Shown: positions 53,114 to 64,000 of the stretch, piece after piece | Layout of the letters: each line of letters opens with the position of its first letter | How positions within the stretch are numbered: position 1 is the first letter of the stretch | NCBI GenBank assembly: GCA_004026145.2 | Contig: CP034984.1 | Location: forward strand, 903,946-967,945 | Reading direction: 5' to 3' | Length of the DNA: 64,000 bases | From: Takifugu bimaculatus | Taxonomy: Eukaryota; Chordata; Actinopteri; Tetraodontiformes; Tetraodontidae | Made by a program: the position numbers and the translations under genes | Notes under the pieces: generated by a model | What the model was told of the DNA's origin: nothing | Seen by the model: the letters and a program-made list of their open reading frames with translations, nothing else | Databases searched by the model: none

Positions 53114-55330
53114 TGCACCATGTGTTGACCAGTCACAAGCAGTTATGGGGTTTGTAGCACTGAGCGCCAAAACTGTTGCCATATTTTCAACCTGACCTTT
53201 TAAAGTAAACTCACTGTGCCACAAAACCCCCATCATTCATCTCATTGTTCTCAAATGTATCATCAAAATGCTGCGGATGACAGATATGTGACAACAAGCA
53301 CCAGACTGGCAACAAACATGTGTCCCAGAAGGTCTAATGAATGCAAGTGTTTTTTGGAAACCCCCTCTGTGTATAAAAAAAAAAGCGGTTTATCCTCCGG
53401 AATAGCCTGGCCTTCATTACGACGGCATTGTTTTCTTCTACCTTCCCCTCTTATTCTCACACTACAGCCCAGTGTTTCTTTTCCAGCTCTTGAGCCATTT
53501 TCTCACACTGCTACCTTTGTCAGACATGTGCAGCTCATATGCATAGTCTCTTCTTTTTTCTTTTAAATTACTGCAACAGTGTGTTCAGTGATTCTTCTTC
53601 TTTTTGAAATGACTTCACAGTTTGGGCTCTTTATACAGCCTTTTGTGGCAACAAAGTGTTAAATTTAAGACATCATTATTCTAAAATGTAGCCAGGGCTC
53701 ATGGCTTCAGGCCCTAACATCCCACCCTGTATGTTAATGTTCCCACTTCCAAATGCCCCAACGTCCATGGCAAAATGCATTGTGTTGTGTATGGTCATGC
53801 CATGGGCAACAAACAGCCTCTTGACAAACACTTGGAAAGGAGGGTGTGTCAGAGTTTGTTCAAGCTTAGACCTAAATCTGGGGAAGAGTGTTGGCTTATT
53901 TTCTCTCTACACTTGCGTGGATGTGCAAATACACACAGATACACCGGTGGCTGGAACAATGCTGCCCCGTTATTTGAAAATCCGCCCAGGGTTTAAGGAA
54001 CGACAGGCACTAAAGGAGCTGAAGATAATAGCCTTAAGGTTGATTCTGATGGATCCGTTCTTTGGATGACATTTTCTTTCGGACGCTAATGCTGTTATTC
54101 TTCTCCCTTCTTTCCACCCGTCTCCCTCCTTCTTCTCCAGGTGGCTGCAGACCCAACGAGGGCCCCGTTCTTTGACTGAAACACACAGTGTTGCTTTTGG
54201 CTAAAGCCAAAACCCTCTAATTGTACGCCAAGGTCTCCTATCTTTACGCAGCTGATACTGGGTGGCCTCCCCACACAAGCATGCACCATTGTTCTCTCAC
54301 CTGAGGAAGCACGTTCCCCTTCTGCCTTTTGACACATGTAAGGCGCAAACCCACATTGTGCGCCCGGAAGACAAGCGGACACAAAAGGACAGGTTGTGCT
54401 GTCGCATCCTGCCACTAGAGGGTGCAGACAATGTGCCCCCATCGCCCCTGGCTTCAACCCAAGATTCCTTTAGGGACCAAAGAAAGAGAATCCGGATGTA
54501 GGGTCGGCAAAAGGAACCAAACAGGCACCAGTGAGCCGTGATAGGTTACACACAACAAAACACAGTCACATTTTGAAAGATTTGGCTGCACATATCTCAC
54601 ACATATCTCCCTTGGGATTTAGTGGGAAGATGTGGGCCTTAAACAAGCTCTATTGTTTTCATTTCTTAAACCATCCATCTGTTTTACTTTTTGTATGGCA
54701 GGATAAATATACCCTTAAAGAAGAACTGTGTGGCAGCGCGACGGTAAATATTTCCTTAAAATCTTTATTCGGATATCCAGATCATTAGGACCAATCATGC
54801 AAGCAATAATTCAACAATTTGTCTCAGGAAAATGTTGTTTCTAATCGTACAAATTGTTAGGAATATGTGAAGTGGAGGGTGAAACATTTTAGTCTGGAAG
54901 TGTGGACTGGTTAACCAGGAATGCAGCTGTGCAGATTTGAAAACAATTCAATGACAATCTAAAAAGAGAAAATCCTAATTTCCTGCTGTATCACAGGTCA
55001 TCAGTATTACCAAACATATTTATTTTTCATGATTTGTTGACTCTTACTTTTCAGCATTTGTTTTGAATTTGACTGAATGTGACCCAAGAAGCTGCTTTTT
55101 ACAACCCCGGAGAAGATTTGTGAAGCGGATGTGTCTTGTACTCGTATATGTGCACACATTATTGTCTGTGTTACCCATTATGGTACAATATACTCTGATT
55201 CCCGGCAATGCAAAGCCACAGTAGATGCCATGAACCAATCATTTCCAGCCGTCTCCTCCACCATCACATCTTGATAACCTCTGGCACTCTTGTTAGCTTA
55301 GAGCAGAACCAGACCGCCACTTTAAAATGA

Positions 55331-55333
55331 ACA

Positions 55334-55369
<36 letters not shown>
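55331..55369. repeat. CA microsatellite
   Basis: CA array of about 39 bases with one CAT interruption. Confidence 0.95.
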
Positions 55370-55371
<2 letters not shown>

Positions 55372-55710
55372 CACACAAATATCCCACCCCCAGCGTCCCT
55401 AACTGTGGGTGACACATCAAAGAGCCACATCCATGGGGGGGGAAGTCAGGGGGGTTTGGGGACTCATGGGAGACAAAGGAAGTGATTAAGAGATAAGGAT
55501 CAGACTAAGATATGACATTTCATCCTGGGCAGATCCGGTAGACACACTCCATTCAGACAATATATAGCAACTGAAGGGTGGAGGAAGAAGAGGAGGAGAA
55601 AACATGAGGTAGAAGGGTTCCCTTTGAGCCTGGCTAATGTTGGGGCTCGCAGAAAAGTATCAGCAGCTCTAAAGCCTCCCTAAAATCAAACAATATCAAA
55701 CCTGCAGAAT

Positions 55711-55735
55711 CCCCCCCCCCCCCCCCCCCCCCCCC
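55711..55735. repeat. Poly-C tract
   Basis: Twenty-five consecutive C residues on the plus strand. The minus strand is a G25 run able to form G-quadruplexes, and the tract is a likely site of assembly length error. Confidence 0.93.
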
Positions 55736-57039
55736 AGGTTTCCTCCCAACTAAAGACAAAAATCTCATTATCATAAGGTAAAGTCATTTCCATGGGGACA
55801 GATATGGAGGCAACGCCCTCACCTTAACACAGCAGGGCCTTTTTCTGCTAATTTGCTACCTGGTTGTACATTTTCTTTAGCCTCATTGCCAAAACACCCA
55901 CAGTACCTCATTTTGTTTGCTCTTAAATAGTATTTAACAACACAAAGGGGGCGAATGCAAAAAAAACGTCCTCATTGTGGAGCTAATTGCCTCAGGGTCG
56001 TGTTACGGCTCTGGTTTCGCGTTGTTGCTTTCAAACTGTAGCTCACAAGCCAGAGGCACAATCCACCTGCCTCTCAGAGAGCGACACAAAGGGTCAGCGT
56101 ACGAACACAGGAGGAATCTGTTAGCAAATAAACACTGAGATCTTGCTCAGGCCGCACTCCAGCCCAACGCCGGCTCTCCTCTTGGACATTTACGCACCTG
56201 GAAACAGCCATGCTGCCAGTAGCCCAAATAAGTTTCTCAAACTGGAGCGAAACAATAAGCTGTCACCAGGCAGGATATCAACCATTATCATGCTGAAAGA
56301 CGAACGAGCTTTTCACAGTGAAGCAGACGGAGGAGTGAGACGGAGCGACTGTGCATAAACAGCTTTGTCTAATTACAGGAGGCTTTTCACAACATCTCAG
56401 TTTGCCAGAGGCTCCAGAGTAGTGGAGACTGTTAAATGAGGGATGCTCTCTTTGCTCACTGTCTTTAATTTCCTGCCATGTGTGTAAATAAAGACAAGGC
56501 CTAAAGAAGATGTAGCACTTTATGTTGGCACTTGTTTTTACAGGAAGGAGAAAATGAAAAAGAAAAAACAGACATACCTGTTCTAAATTTTCCAAGAATT
56601 TGTACTGTCAAATGTCATAGAACACTATCACAGGTTTTCAGTGGCAAATAGATCTTAACAGCATTTGGAGCATTTGGATCTTCAGTGAAGATCCAGATCC
56701 ATGCTGGGTCTATGTACTTCCCTGCAACAAGGTTTGTTGGCCACTACTGGAGGTCCGGCTCTCCCCACTACTGGGCCTTGCTGGGTGTAACCCAGAGCAG
56801 GGACAACATTCCCAGAGGAAGCATAGGGATCTAGAACTGCTTCCCTACGTTTACGTAGCACAAATACAGTTACAGTACAAAATAATATCTCTGCATCATT
56901 AAAATCATAGAATTGTATTTGAGAACCTTTTTCTGAAGCAGGAAATGTGACTCTATAACAGGCTTTCAACCGAAGTAAAAAAGTTGTTTAAAAGGAAAAA
57001 ATAATACTTTAAAATATCCTTGTGTAGATAAATCTATTT

Positions 57040-57260
57040 AGCCCCATTAAAAACAGGACAAGGGTGAAAAGTGTTTTCAGTGAGATGAAGCGGTGCTGCA
57101 GGGCCAGCCGGCACACCTGTTCAGTGGGAGATGCAAGGCGGGGGCTCTAAATACAGGCCAGCGTCAGGGGGCCGGGCTGTCCAGCAGCCATCTTTTCATT
57201 AGCCGTATCTAATGAAACTGCACAGGGCCTGAGGAAGAAAGGCCTACTGCAGGGACACCC
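57040..57260. promoter_or_regulatory. Candidate enhancer block with inverted homeodomain sites
   Basis: Unique-looking, moderately GC-rich sequence containing an exact inverted repeat of a TAAT-type site: TTTCATTAG (57194-57202), six bases, then CTAATGAAA (57209-57217). Paired ATTA half-sites in opposite orientation suit binding of two homeodomain proteins. The block lies about 5 kb beyond the 3' end of bmp4. Conservation is not tested. Confidence 0.3.
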
Positions 57261-57693
57261 TGCCCTGCCCGAAATTACACCAGAGACTCTCCCACAAAAG
57301 AAGCATTCCGTCCGCACAGCGACACTGGCACTTGACACCAAAGTTTAAACCCGCGGGTTGTTTCTTTGACAAATGGAAATTTCCAGTGAGATACCTTCCC
57401 AGTCAGGGAGGTTTGGTGGGAGAAAAGACTGCCACGGGGGGGTTAATCTCGTGCACGCGCATGCACACACACGCCTCATTCCAGTGCGCTTTGTTTGGGA
57501 GCAGTTGTCAAGATGGAAGCATCTTTTTCTCTGTCTAATCTCAGACAACAATTACTGTTATTAAACTTTCTTTTGGTCCTTTTCTCCTTTACATTTCTGA
57601 TGGACGACTGGGGCGCTAACGGTCTGAACGGAACGCCCGCAGATTAGTAACTGTGCATGCAGGAGCTACTTAAAGGTGCATGTGAAGGCAAGC

Positions 57694-57698
<5 letters not shown>

Positions 57699-57725
<27 letters not shown>
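57699..57725. repeat. CA microsatellite
   Basis: Short CA array of about 27 bases. Confidence 0.93.
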
Positions 57726-57728
<3 letters not shown>

Positions 57729-58552
57729 AAGATGAAGCCAGCTGAGTGATGGTGAGAATGTTTAAAACACTGTCAATCACATGAGGAAGAAGGTTGTGGC
57801 CTTTGTCAGCTGGTAGCTATAGCAACCGATGTGTGATACTCTGCCTAGTGAGTAATCTAATCCTGCAGATATATTGCCATCAACGATCAATCATCTGGTT
57901 GACTTTTTCGTTAATGGGTCATTTTGAACAGAAAGTTGCCAGAAATGACAAAGATGGGCCGAGTCTTATTTTAGAATTTCAAATAATCAAACAAATTATA
58001 CCCTTCCTAACAGCCGTGTTGGTATATTATCAGAAACATCATCATACGTTTGTGAAGGCATAAAATTGCAGGATTTGTACATAAAATGAATAAATAAATC
58101 CAGCTGTCGCCATAGAATAGAGCTTGTTTACTTTTTTGAATATTTGTGTGCAGAAGACAAAGTCTTGTCTTTGAGTCATTTCAGCTGCAGACTGGGAGGG
58201 TCTGATCTGAGGGCTCTGTTACTCATGACACTGCAGCCAGTTCTCAGAAGCAACAATTTAATTTTCATGCTCAATTCAAATATTTGTTTGCTAATGATTA
58301 ATAAATTATTTAGCATCCACTGGATTCGACATGTACATTTCTGAGCCTGTGTGCCCATGACCCAGGGGTCCGGTGTAATCCACTGATGACAGCCTTATCC
58401 CCTAAAACGCGCAGCCAGGCAGCCATGTGCTAAAGGTGTGTGTGACGCGAGGAGATGAGCCACAGACAGGGGCGAGAGGAGGCGTTGCATAGATAACCCC
58501 TACAGATGGACAGCGGTGAGGGTTTAAGGTTTCAGGCTCTGTGTGTACGTGT

Positions 58553-58554
<2 letters not shown>

Positions 58555-58624
<70 letters not shown>
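58555..58624. repeat. GT microsatellite
   Basis: A 70-base, uninterrupted GT array, the longest perfect dinucleotide repeat in the plus-strand GT orientation here. It is preceded by GTGTACGTGTACGT. Confidence 0.97.
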
Positions 58625-58625
<1 letters not shown>

Positions 58626-60104
58626 TGCACGGTGTAAAAATGATCTACCCTGAGACAGTATGAAAAAGGCTGTCTATGTGTGTAGATGTATCTGTGTGGA
58701 GGCGTGAGGGGGGACTGAAACAAGAGGCCATGACCTGGAACAGGACTGACATGAGCTATCATCACAATTGGCCCTCCTGGTTCTCTCCTGAACACGAGAG
58801 GGTCCATCAGCTCTTTGTAGGCCTGCTTCTTCTTCTTCTTTTACTTCTTCTTCTCTAGCTAAATATTACGGGTGTTGTGTTTGAAAACTATGTCACCAGC
58901 TTTTACCTGGCTGGCATTGCAGACATTAGAATGACTCTATAAGGATTGCTTAGAACAAAATAATGTGATTAGATCTGCGAAAACTGAAACTGAAACACCG
59001 CAGAAACAGTTCAGGCTCATGAGGTCATTCAATGGAATATTTATTTGATTTATTTTCATGATGGCTTTTTAAAGATCCAGAAATTATTCATTGGATTTGT
59101 ATCTCTAGCTCACAGAACTGTGAGCACTTGTGCAATAATCTAGTAATTATGCAAAAGTATGAAAATTGTAATGGATGATATTAACAAATTGAGCCAGCAA
59201 TCCATCATCCCTCCCTCCAAAAAGAAGCAGAAAAGAAGGAGCAGCTCTCAACAAAACAAAGCACCCGAAGCTCAAACCTGTTTCTTCTTCTCTCGTATCG
59301 TCTCTCAAAAGGAGTTGGGCAAAAATTTACAATACGCCAGAAAGCTGCGTTTCCTGTGTTTTGTGTCATATGACTGATTTATGGTCGCAATGTGCGCACA
59401 GACCTCAAACATCTGGTAACTCTGTGAGAACGAGAGAAAAGGCTTTGGCCGTCGAGGTGCAGGGTGCACCCACTCAAACAAGGCGATGCAAAGAAAGGAT
59501 CATCTTCCTTTGTTCCTGCGGGGAACTTTACTGTCTATAAACACTCAACTTTTATGGTGGAACGTCCAAATAAAAAGCTTTTTGAAGACTTCGCCCAGTC
59601 AATTAGTCGTGTAGTGTCAATAGTCCTGCCGCATAATGACTCACCTGTAATTGCGTGAGAACGTGCACTTACAGGAGACTGAGGGGCACATCACATAGGA
59701 ATGACAAAGCCCTCAATCTGTTCCTGAAAACGCATTCTGGAATGGAACTGCCGACCCCCCATCCCTTCTCTCACCCTAAAGACACAGTTCTACTAAATGC
59801 ACCTTTAAGTTCCTGTTACTTTTCTTTCAGGAACTCGCTGCTGGTTGCTTTCTACATAAAGACTTGAGAGAATTGGCAGCTTGTTGTCAGCAGTCTACCC
59901 TCAGCCTTGTTCTTGTCCGATTCAGAGAGCAACCTTTCTCAAAATGTAGAGATGTAGAGAGCTCAGCGTATTCAGCCAATCAGAAATGTGGAATAATTGA
60001 AAAGTATGTGCAGTTCTGTTCCCTTAAAGGATTCAGTATAAGTTCTTTGTGGTCATTCTCTTATACATTTATCTACCTTTTTGCCAAAGAACCACATGTC
60101 TGAT

Positions 60105-60265
60105 GACAGCGACTGGAATAGAATCCTGTTGCCGCTCGGGCCGGGTCTTTGTGATAACGGCACGGCAACCTCATCGTTCCACTCTGGCTCTTTTAATAAT
60201 CATGCATCCTCTCTTTGTGTCCGGTAGATGGATAATAAGTAGACAAGGCAATTACCATAAATAGC
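60105..60265. promoter_or_regulatory. Candidate conserved non-coding block near bmp4
   Basis: Unique-looking sequence with TTTTAATAATCATGCA, GGATAATAAG and CAATTACCATAAATAG, a concentration of homeobox/POU-type sites without simple repeats. It lies about 1.4 kb past the bmp4 poly(A) signals. Regulatory role is inferred from style and position only. Confidence 0.25.
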
Positions 60266-61019
60266 TGATGGTATCTCAGCTTCTGGGGGGAGGGGGTCAG
60301 TTGTAATGTAATTGCAGTGTCAAGATGCTAAGAAGATCACACATGTACACGTACCTCCCACTAGCAGCTCCTCTCCCATCAGCCACTTCAAAAATGGAAA
60401 ACTCTTGACTTTGCGTGCTTTAGCCATTTGCTCCTGAACAGGGATATGCAGGCATCAAAGAGAAGCCCGGCAGCTGATTGACTGCCTGCGGGCCTCCATG
60501 TTTCAGGGTGAAACCTACATGCAAAACCCAAGTAATGCTATTACATTTAACATACTGCTAGTTTACAGGTATTTAAAATGTACTGGGTAAACCACGACTT
60601 GTCTGTCAGGCATTTTAATCAATTTCTAAAGTGTATTTTTTGGTTGATTATTCTTCCTTTAATTTGCAGCCTGTTAAGCAGAAATGATGATGTACAGGAC
60701 CCCCATCTGTGAGACAAAACTACCCCCCAGCATTTCAAAGGGGTCTTTCTCTAAACATTATCATATAATTTGGGCCAGCCGTCAGCTCGTAAATAAGTGA
60801 TATAGAAGCCCATTGTGTAACGGGGCACAGGTTGGAGACAAGCGTCTTTGCTCTGCCGGCATGAGCCGCTGAAGACAAAGGCAGGAGACAGAGCGTCTAA
60901 CCTTTGATTCCTCCTGAGGACTTCACTGTCTTGTTTAGGGGCAAGACGCATTGGCCACAGGCTTGTCCCTAATATGGTGACTTCCAGAACAATAGAATCA
61001 CTCTCCAACAGTCAGTTTC

Positions 61020-61270
61020 AACAGCCCGCCCCAACTGCAATTGGATTAGCGGGTGAGTGTCCAACCACCAAATGTTAGCCTAATTGACATACAAGTGAAA
61101 TCTGAGAACAATAAGGCCCTAATCCAAAGGCCTGCAAGCTTTGAAATGGCATACCGCGCTCATCAACAGCTTCTGTCACTGAAAATTAGGGGAAAAATAG
61201 AACAGCAGGGTGATGACTCCCATTATTGGTCCTTTTTTTGATGTCGCTGTTAATTATTAAAAGCTGGTGA
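61020..61270. promoter_or_regulatory. bmp4: Candidate enhancer block directly downstream of bmp4
   Basis: Unique sequence carrying two PITX/OTX-type sites in opposite orientation (GGATTA at 61043-61048, TAATCC at 61120-61125), an AACAATAAG SOX-like site, CTAATTGAC and TTAATTATTAAAAG. This clustering of developmental factor motifs, with no simple repeats or coding potential, is what fish enhancers beside developmental genes often look like. Function and conservation are unverified. Confidence 0.3.
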
Positions 61271-61479
61271 GGTGGCGGATAATGGATCAAATATTTTACC
61301 TTGGATAGGTTTATCTATTTCTTGTTAATATTTAGACATACTTCAATGCATCCAAGAGTAAGACTTTGAATTAAAATGTTTAAAACTGGAACCTATTACA
61401 ATTAACATTATGTAAATCATGGCATTTTCAGACATATGTGAGGGATTCAAAAGTGTGTGTTGTGTGTTATGGTCTGTGT

Positions 61480-61885
61480 TACTGGAAGCCATTCATGTTT
61501 TATTAATTGTTTTCCCCAAAATGCAAATCATATGACAGCAATAAATATTACCAGTAAATAAACTTTTTTAGATTTTTTACTATTTTCTCAATAAAAAAAA
61601 CTTATACAATCTAATGTACATGATGAAAAGTTGTACAGCTTTTTATGTTTAAAATAAGGACTCAATTTATTTTTTTATACGTAGATATAAATATATATAT
61701 TTTGTCAAAATATATGGTCATATTGTCAAAGAAACAAGAAAGTGTGACAAACATACATCTCAACGTAAAAGTTATAAATAAGGGTCCAAGTGAACTTTTT
61801 TTCTCGGAGCGGAGACTTTCTGATTTGCTCGTGTCCATTTTCACCTTGTCACTGGTCCACGTCCAAGTTCTAATGCGACTGTGTG
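61480..61885 (-). other. bmp4: bmp4 3' UTR
   Basis: Minus-strand sequence after the bmp4 stop. It is AT-rich with an ATATATATTTATATC stretch (about 61684-61701). Poly(A) signals AATAAA lie at 61671-61666 and again at 61504-61499, giving a UTR of about 235 or 400 bases. The AU-rich composition suggests post-transcriptional control, which is plausible for a morphogen mRNA but inferred. Confidence 0.6.
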
Positions 61886-62736
61886 CTAGCGACAACCGCA
61901 GCCCTCCACCACCATTTCGTTGTAGTTTTTTAGGACCACCTTGTCGTGTTCGTCTAAGTAGAGCATTGAAATGGCACTGAGCTCGGTTGGCACGCAGCAG
62001 GCCTTGGGAATGTTGCTGTTCACGGAATTCACCAGTGTCTGAACAATGGCGTGGTTGGTCGAGTTCAGATGATCCGCCAGGGGGAACGGACAATCCCCGT
62101 GGCAGTAATAGGCTTGATAACCAGGGGGTGCCACTATCCAGTCATTCCAGCCCACGTCGCTAAAGTCCACATACAGCGAGTGGCGCCGGCAGTTGCGGTT
62201 GCGTTTGCGTCCCCGCTGCTTGGGACTCCGCTTGGAACGACGGATCAGGGGGTGACCTTTGCCATCGTGGCTGAAGGTGACAAGGAGGGGGCGTATCTGC
62301 TCCCAGTCCTCTCCAGGTTCCTGGTGTAAAGACCGGCTGACTCGGACATGTCGGCCCTGGTGGCGTGGCGTTTGGTTGAGGTGCAGAACCTCTACAGCCA
62401 GTCCATAATTGGGGAGGCCTTCTCGAGTCCAGCGCAGCACAGCGGGGCTCACATCAAAGCTCTCCCAGCTTGACGTGTTGTGGCGGACCAGCCGGGTATC
62501 CAAGAGCTGTGTGATCAGCTGCCCTTGCCGCGGGGGCTTGAGCACCTCATACACATTTATCCGATGGAGCCCGTGGTCTGCCGAGAGCGTGACATTGTCC
62601 TCATTAATCTGATGGCGGTAGAGCCTCAGTTCAGCGGAGGAAAGCAGCTCGTCCTCTGGAATGCTGCTGAGGTTGAACAGGAAGCGAAGGGACGTCGATT
62701 CGGCAGCACCGAGCTCGTGAACCCTCTCCATGTGCT
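61886..62736 (-). CDS. bmp4: Bone morphogenetic protein 4, last coding exon (gene partial)
   Basis: BMP4 is a secreted TGF-beta family dimer that signals through BMP receptors and SMAD1/5 in dorsoventral patterning, heart, fin and tooth development. The exon opens after a TTTGCAG acceptor in split-codon phase and encodes 282 complete residues to the stop. Numbering from the first in-frame Met (62731): propeptide 1-168 with NLSS, NVT and NTSS glycosylation sites, upstream minimal furin site RVSR (130-133), main furin site RSKR (165-168), then a 113-residue mature ligand. Basic stretch [10 protein letters not shown] precedes the first cysteine. All seven knot cysteines are present (181, 210, 214, 245, 246, 278, 280), as are NSTN and the terminal [23 protein letters not shown] and [13 protein letters not shown] fit BMP4 better than BMP2. 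Signal peptide and early propeptide are encoded by an exon beyond 64000. Confidence 0.95.
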
Positions 62737-64000
62737 CTGCAAATCACAAGACACAGGAAGGGATCAGGACTTTTGGGATCAAGACTTGAAATGTATGAAA
62801 CAGTCTGATAATAAAGCATTTCCCCCTATTTCCCCTGTGGCTGGGGCTTCACTGGCACAAAAAATGAACCCTTCAAACATGTCTTGGCCATCAGGGGTAC
62901 TTGAGCATATAAATATATATATTTCCACACTTTCTTATCTATCTACACTATAAGGATTATCCAGGCCTTCTCTCAATGCCTTTCTCCAAGCACTTTGCTG
63001 AAACACGTATTACAAGGAGGGTGGTGATTAACGTACCACAGCTACAGTATAAACACAGTGGAGGCTCCCTCTTCCACGCTCAGTCTGCAGATTTCTGGCA
63101 AGATCACCATTGTTGGGGAAAGGAATGTTGTGTCTACTATTTTCCTGCTCAATCCACCCCTGTTATTTCACACCCAGGCCCTAATCTTACACAGGTGGTT
63201 TTCATTATTAAAACCTGCTGTGTTTCTGATTAGGTTGCAGTTTGTTCACTTAAGACATTTATCATTTTCATCATGAATAATCATTACGGGCTCAGACAAT
63301 GCAGTCGGATCTCATTTGTCTGAGGCCTACAGGAAAGGAGGCCTTGCAGGAACACGAAATAAATTATTCAAAATCTGAAATGCATGCACACATGCATTCC
63401 CGTTTGCTTTCAAATGAATTGGAGGGGAGGTGTAAAGGGAAAACAACACATCTTTATGCGTCTGGCCCCAAAAATTATCTCCCCTCTGTCTATCTGATTG
63501 TGATGAGTCACAGTGTTTTGGACAGATCGGTCAGCTGAATCACACCGTTGCACAATGGCCCTTCCACGAAACAGGCGATTCCCATAAAGAAGGGTCGATC
63601 TGCAGAGACGCGGAGGCACATGTGCACGGACACAGATCATGCTGTTCATCCCAACTTGCTAGAGTGCACTACAGCACAGATGCATGCCCCTGTGAGCTTC
63701 CACAAGCAATGTGTGTCTATGTGTGTGTGTGTGAAAAGCCCCATTAAGGCTGACTCATCCTTCCTTCCTTGCTCACCCCTCCTCTGAGCAGACATGTTCT
63801 CTAGCCCTAAAACGCCTCGTTTTCACCAGTTCAATGCACTGCAAGCTCACTTCCTCCCTCACTCAGCCTAAATCACCTCAGCCCGCCTGCCAAGGGTCAT
63901 TTTTGAGCATTCATCTGGCATGTCTCACTCTAACTTTCCAACCTCAATTTACGTTTCACAGATCTGTCGCCCTGGAGTTTCTCTGAACCCTGCTGCAGAC
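62737..64000 (-). other. bmp4: bmp4 intron (5' part of the gene outside the window)
   Basis: Begins at the acceptor AG (62738-62737) of the last bmp4 exon. No minus-strand frame up to 64000 encodes a signal peptide or bmp4 N-terminal propeptide, so the intron is at least 1.26 kb here. It contains no recognisable repeat apart from a short GT run near 63720. Confidence 0.7.

Larger units (their letters stand above)
24001..61480. other. Gene-poor interval between lbh and bmp4
   Basis: Across about 37 kb I recognise no vertebrate exon. The open frames are short, repeat-driven or without domain similarity. Content that can be named is listed separately: ATCC, GATG, CA and GT arrays, two LINE tails, an L2-like fragment, a TTAGGG-like composite array and candidate enhancer blocks. 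Purine-rich DNA occupies about 29700-29900, and pyrimidine-rich tracts lie at about 37335-37450 and 39165-39215. The rest is unique-looking non-coding sequence. Confidence 0.6.

Noticed and set aside
61886..62736. Assignment as bmp2 or bmp16
   Set aside because: The mature domain start ([11 protein letters not shown]), YQAYYCHGD and the upstream RVSR site fit BMP4. BMP2 would be expected to have CKRHPLYVDF and HAFYCHGE; bmp16 is more divergent. Judged from memory, not from a tree.
62737..64000. A bmp4 first coding exon within the window
   Set aside because: No minus-strand frame there starts with a signal peptide or resembles the BMP4 N-terminal propeptide. The frame at 63410-63649 has no such features.

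Overview
The window looks like teleost fish nuclear DNA. It has split vertebrate genes with canonical GT/AG introns, long non-coding stretches, dense CA/GT and ATCC microsatellites, a degraded Tc1-like transposon of a type common in fish, and LINE tails ending in GATG repeats. Three protein genes are supported, all on the minus strand: lclat1 (lysocardiolipin acyltransferase 1; five coding exons, 3799-6930), lbh (limb bud and heart transcription cofactor; three coding exons, 18548-23714) and the last coding exon of bmp4 (61886-62736). The first coding exon of bmp4 is not in the window and must lie beyond base 64000. The three models were assembled by joining exons at visible splice sites and matching the proteins from memory of the families; no database search was run.

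Layout. 1-3600: no gene seen. 3600-10700: lclat1, with a degraded Tc1-like element (about 8800-9870) in its first intron and a likely non-coding first exon near 10570-10700. 10700-17000: intergenic, with a GCAC/CA microsatellite. 17000-23900: lbh with a roughly 1.5 kb 3' UTR (carrying a perfect 22-bp palindrome) and a CG-rich promoter. 24000-61480: about 37 kb without any convincing coding gene, holding microsatellites, two LINE tails, an L2-like fragment, a degenerate TTAGGG-type array with tRNA-like inserts (43042-44345), and several unique-looking blocks rich in homeodomain-type sites. 61480-64000: bmp4 3' UTR, last exon and part of its intron.

How it fits together. lbh lies upstream of lclat1 in the same orientation, the order I recall for human chromosome 2p23, so this pair is probably an ancient linkage. 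bmp4 sits on the other side of a large gene-poor interval; a developmental gene next to a desert suggests the interval contains distal bmp4 and/or lbh enhancers (inference). I found no CRISPR, operon, viral gene or novel multi-gene system. The least ordinary items are the telomere-like/tRNA-like composite repeat, the palindrome in the lbh 3' UTR and the candidate enhancer blocks near bmp4.
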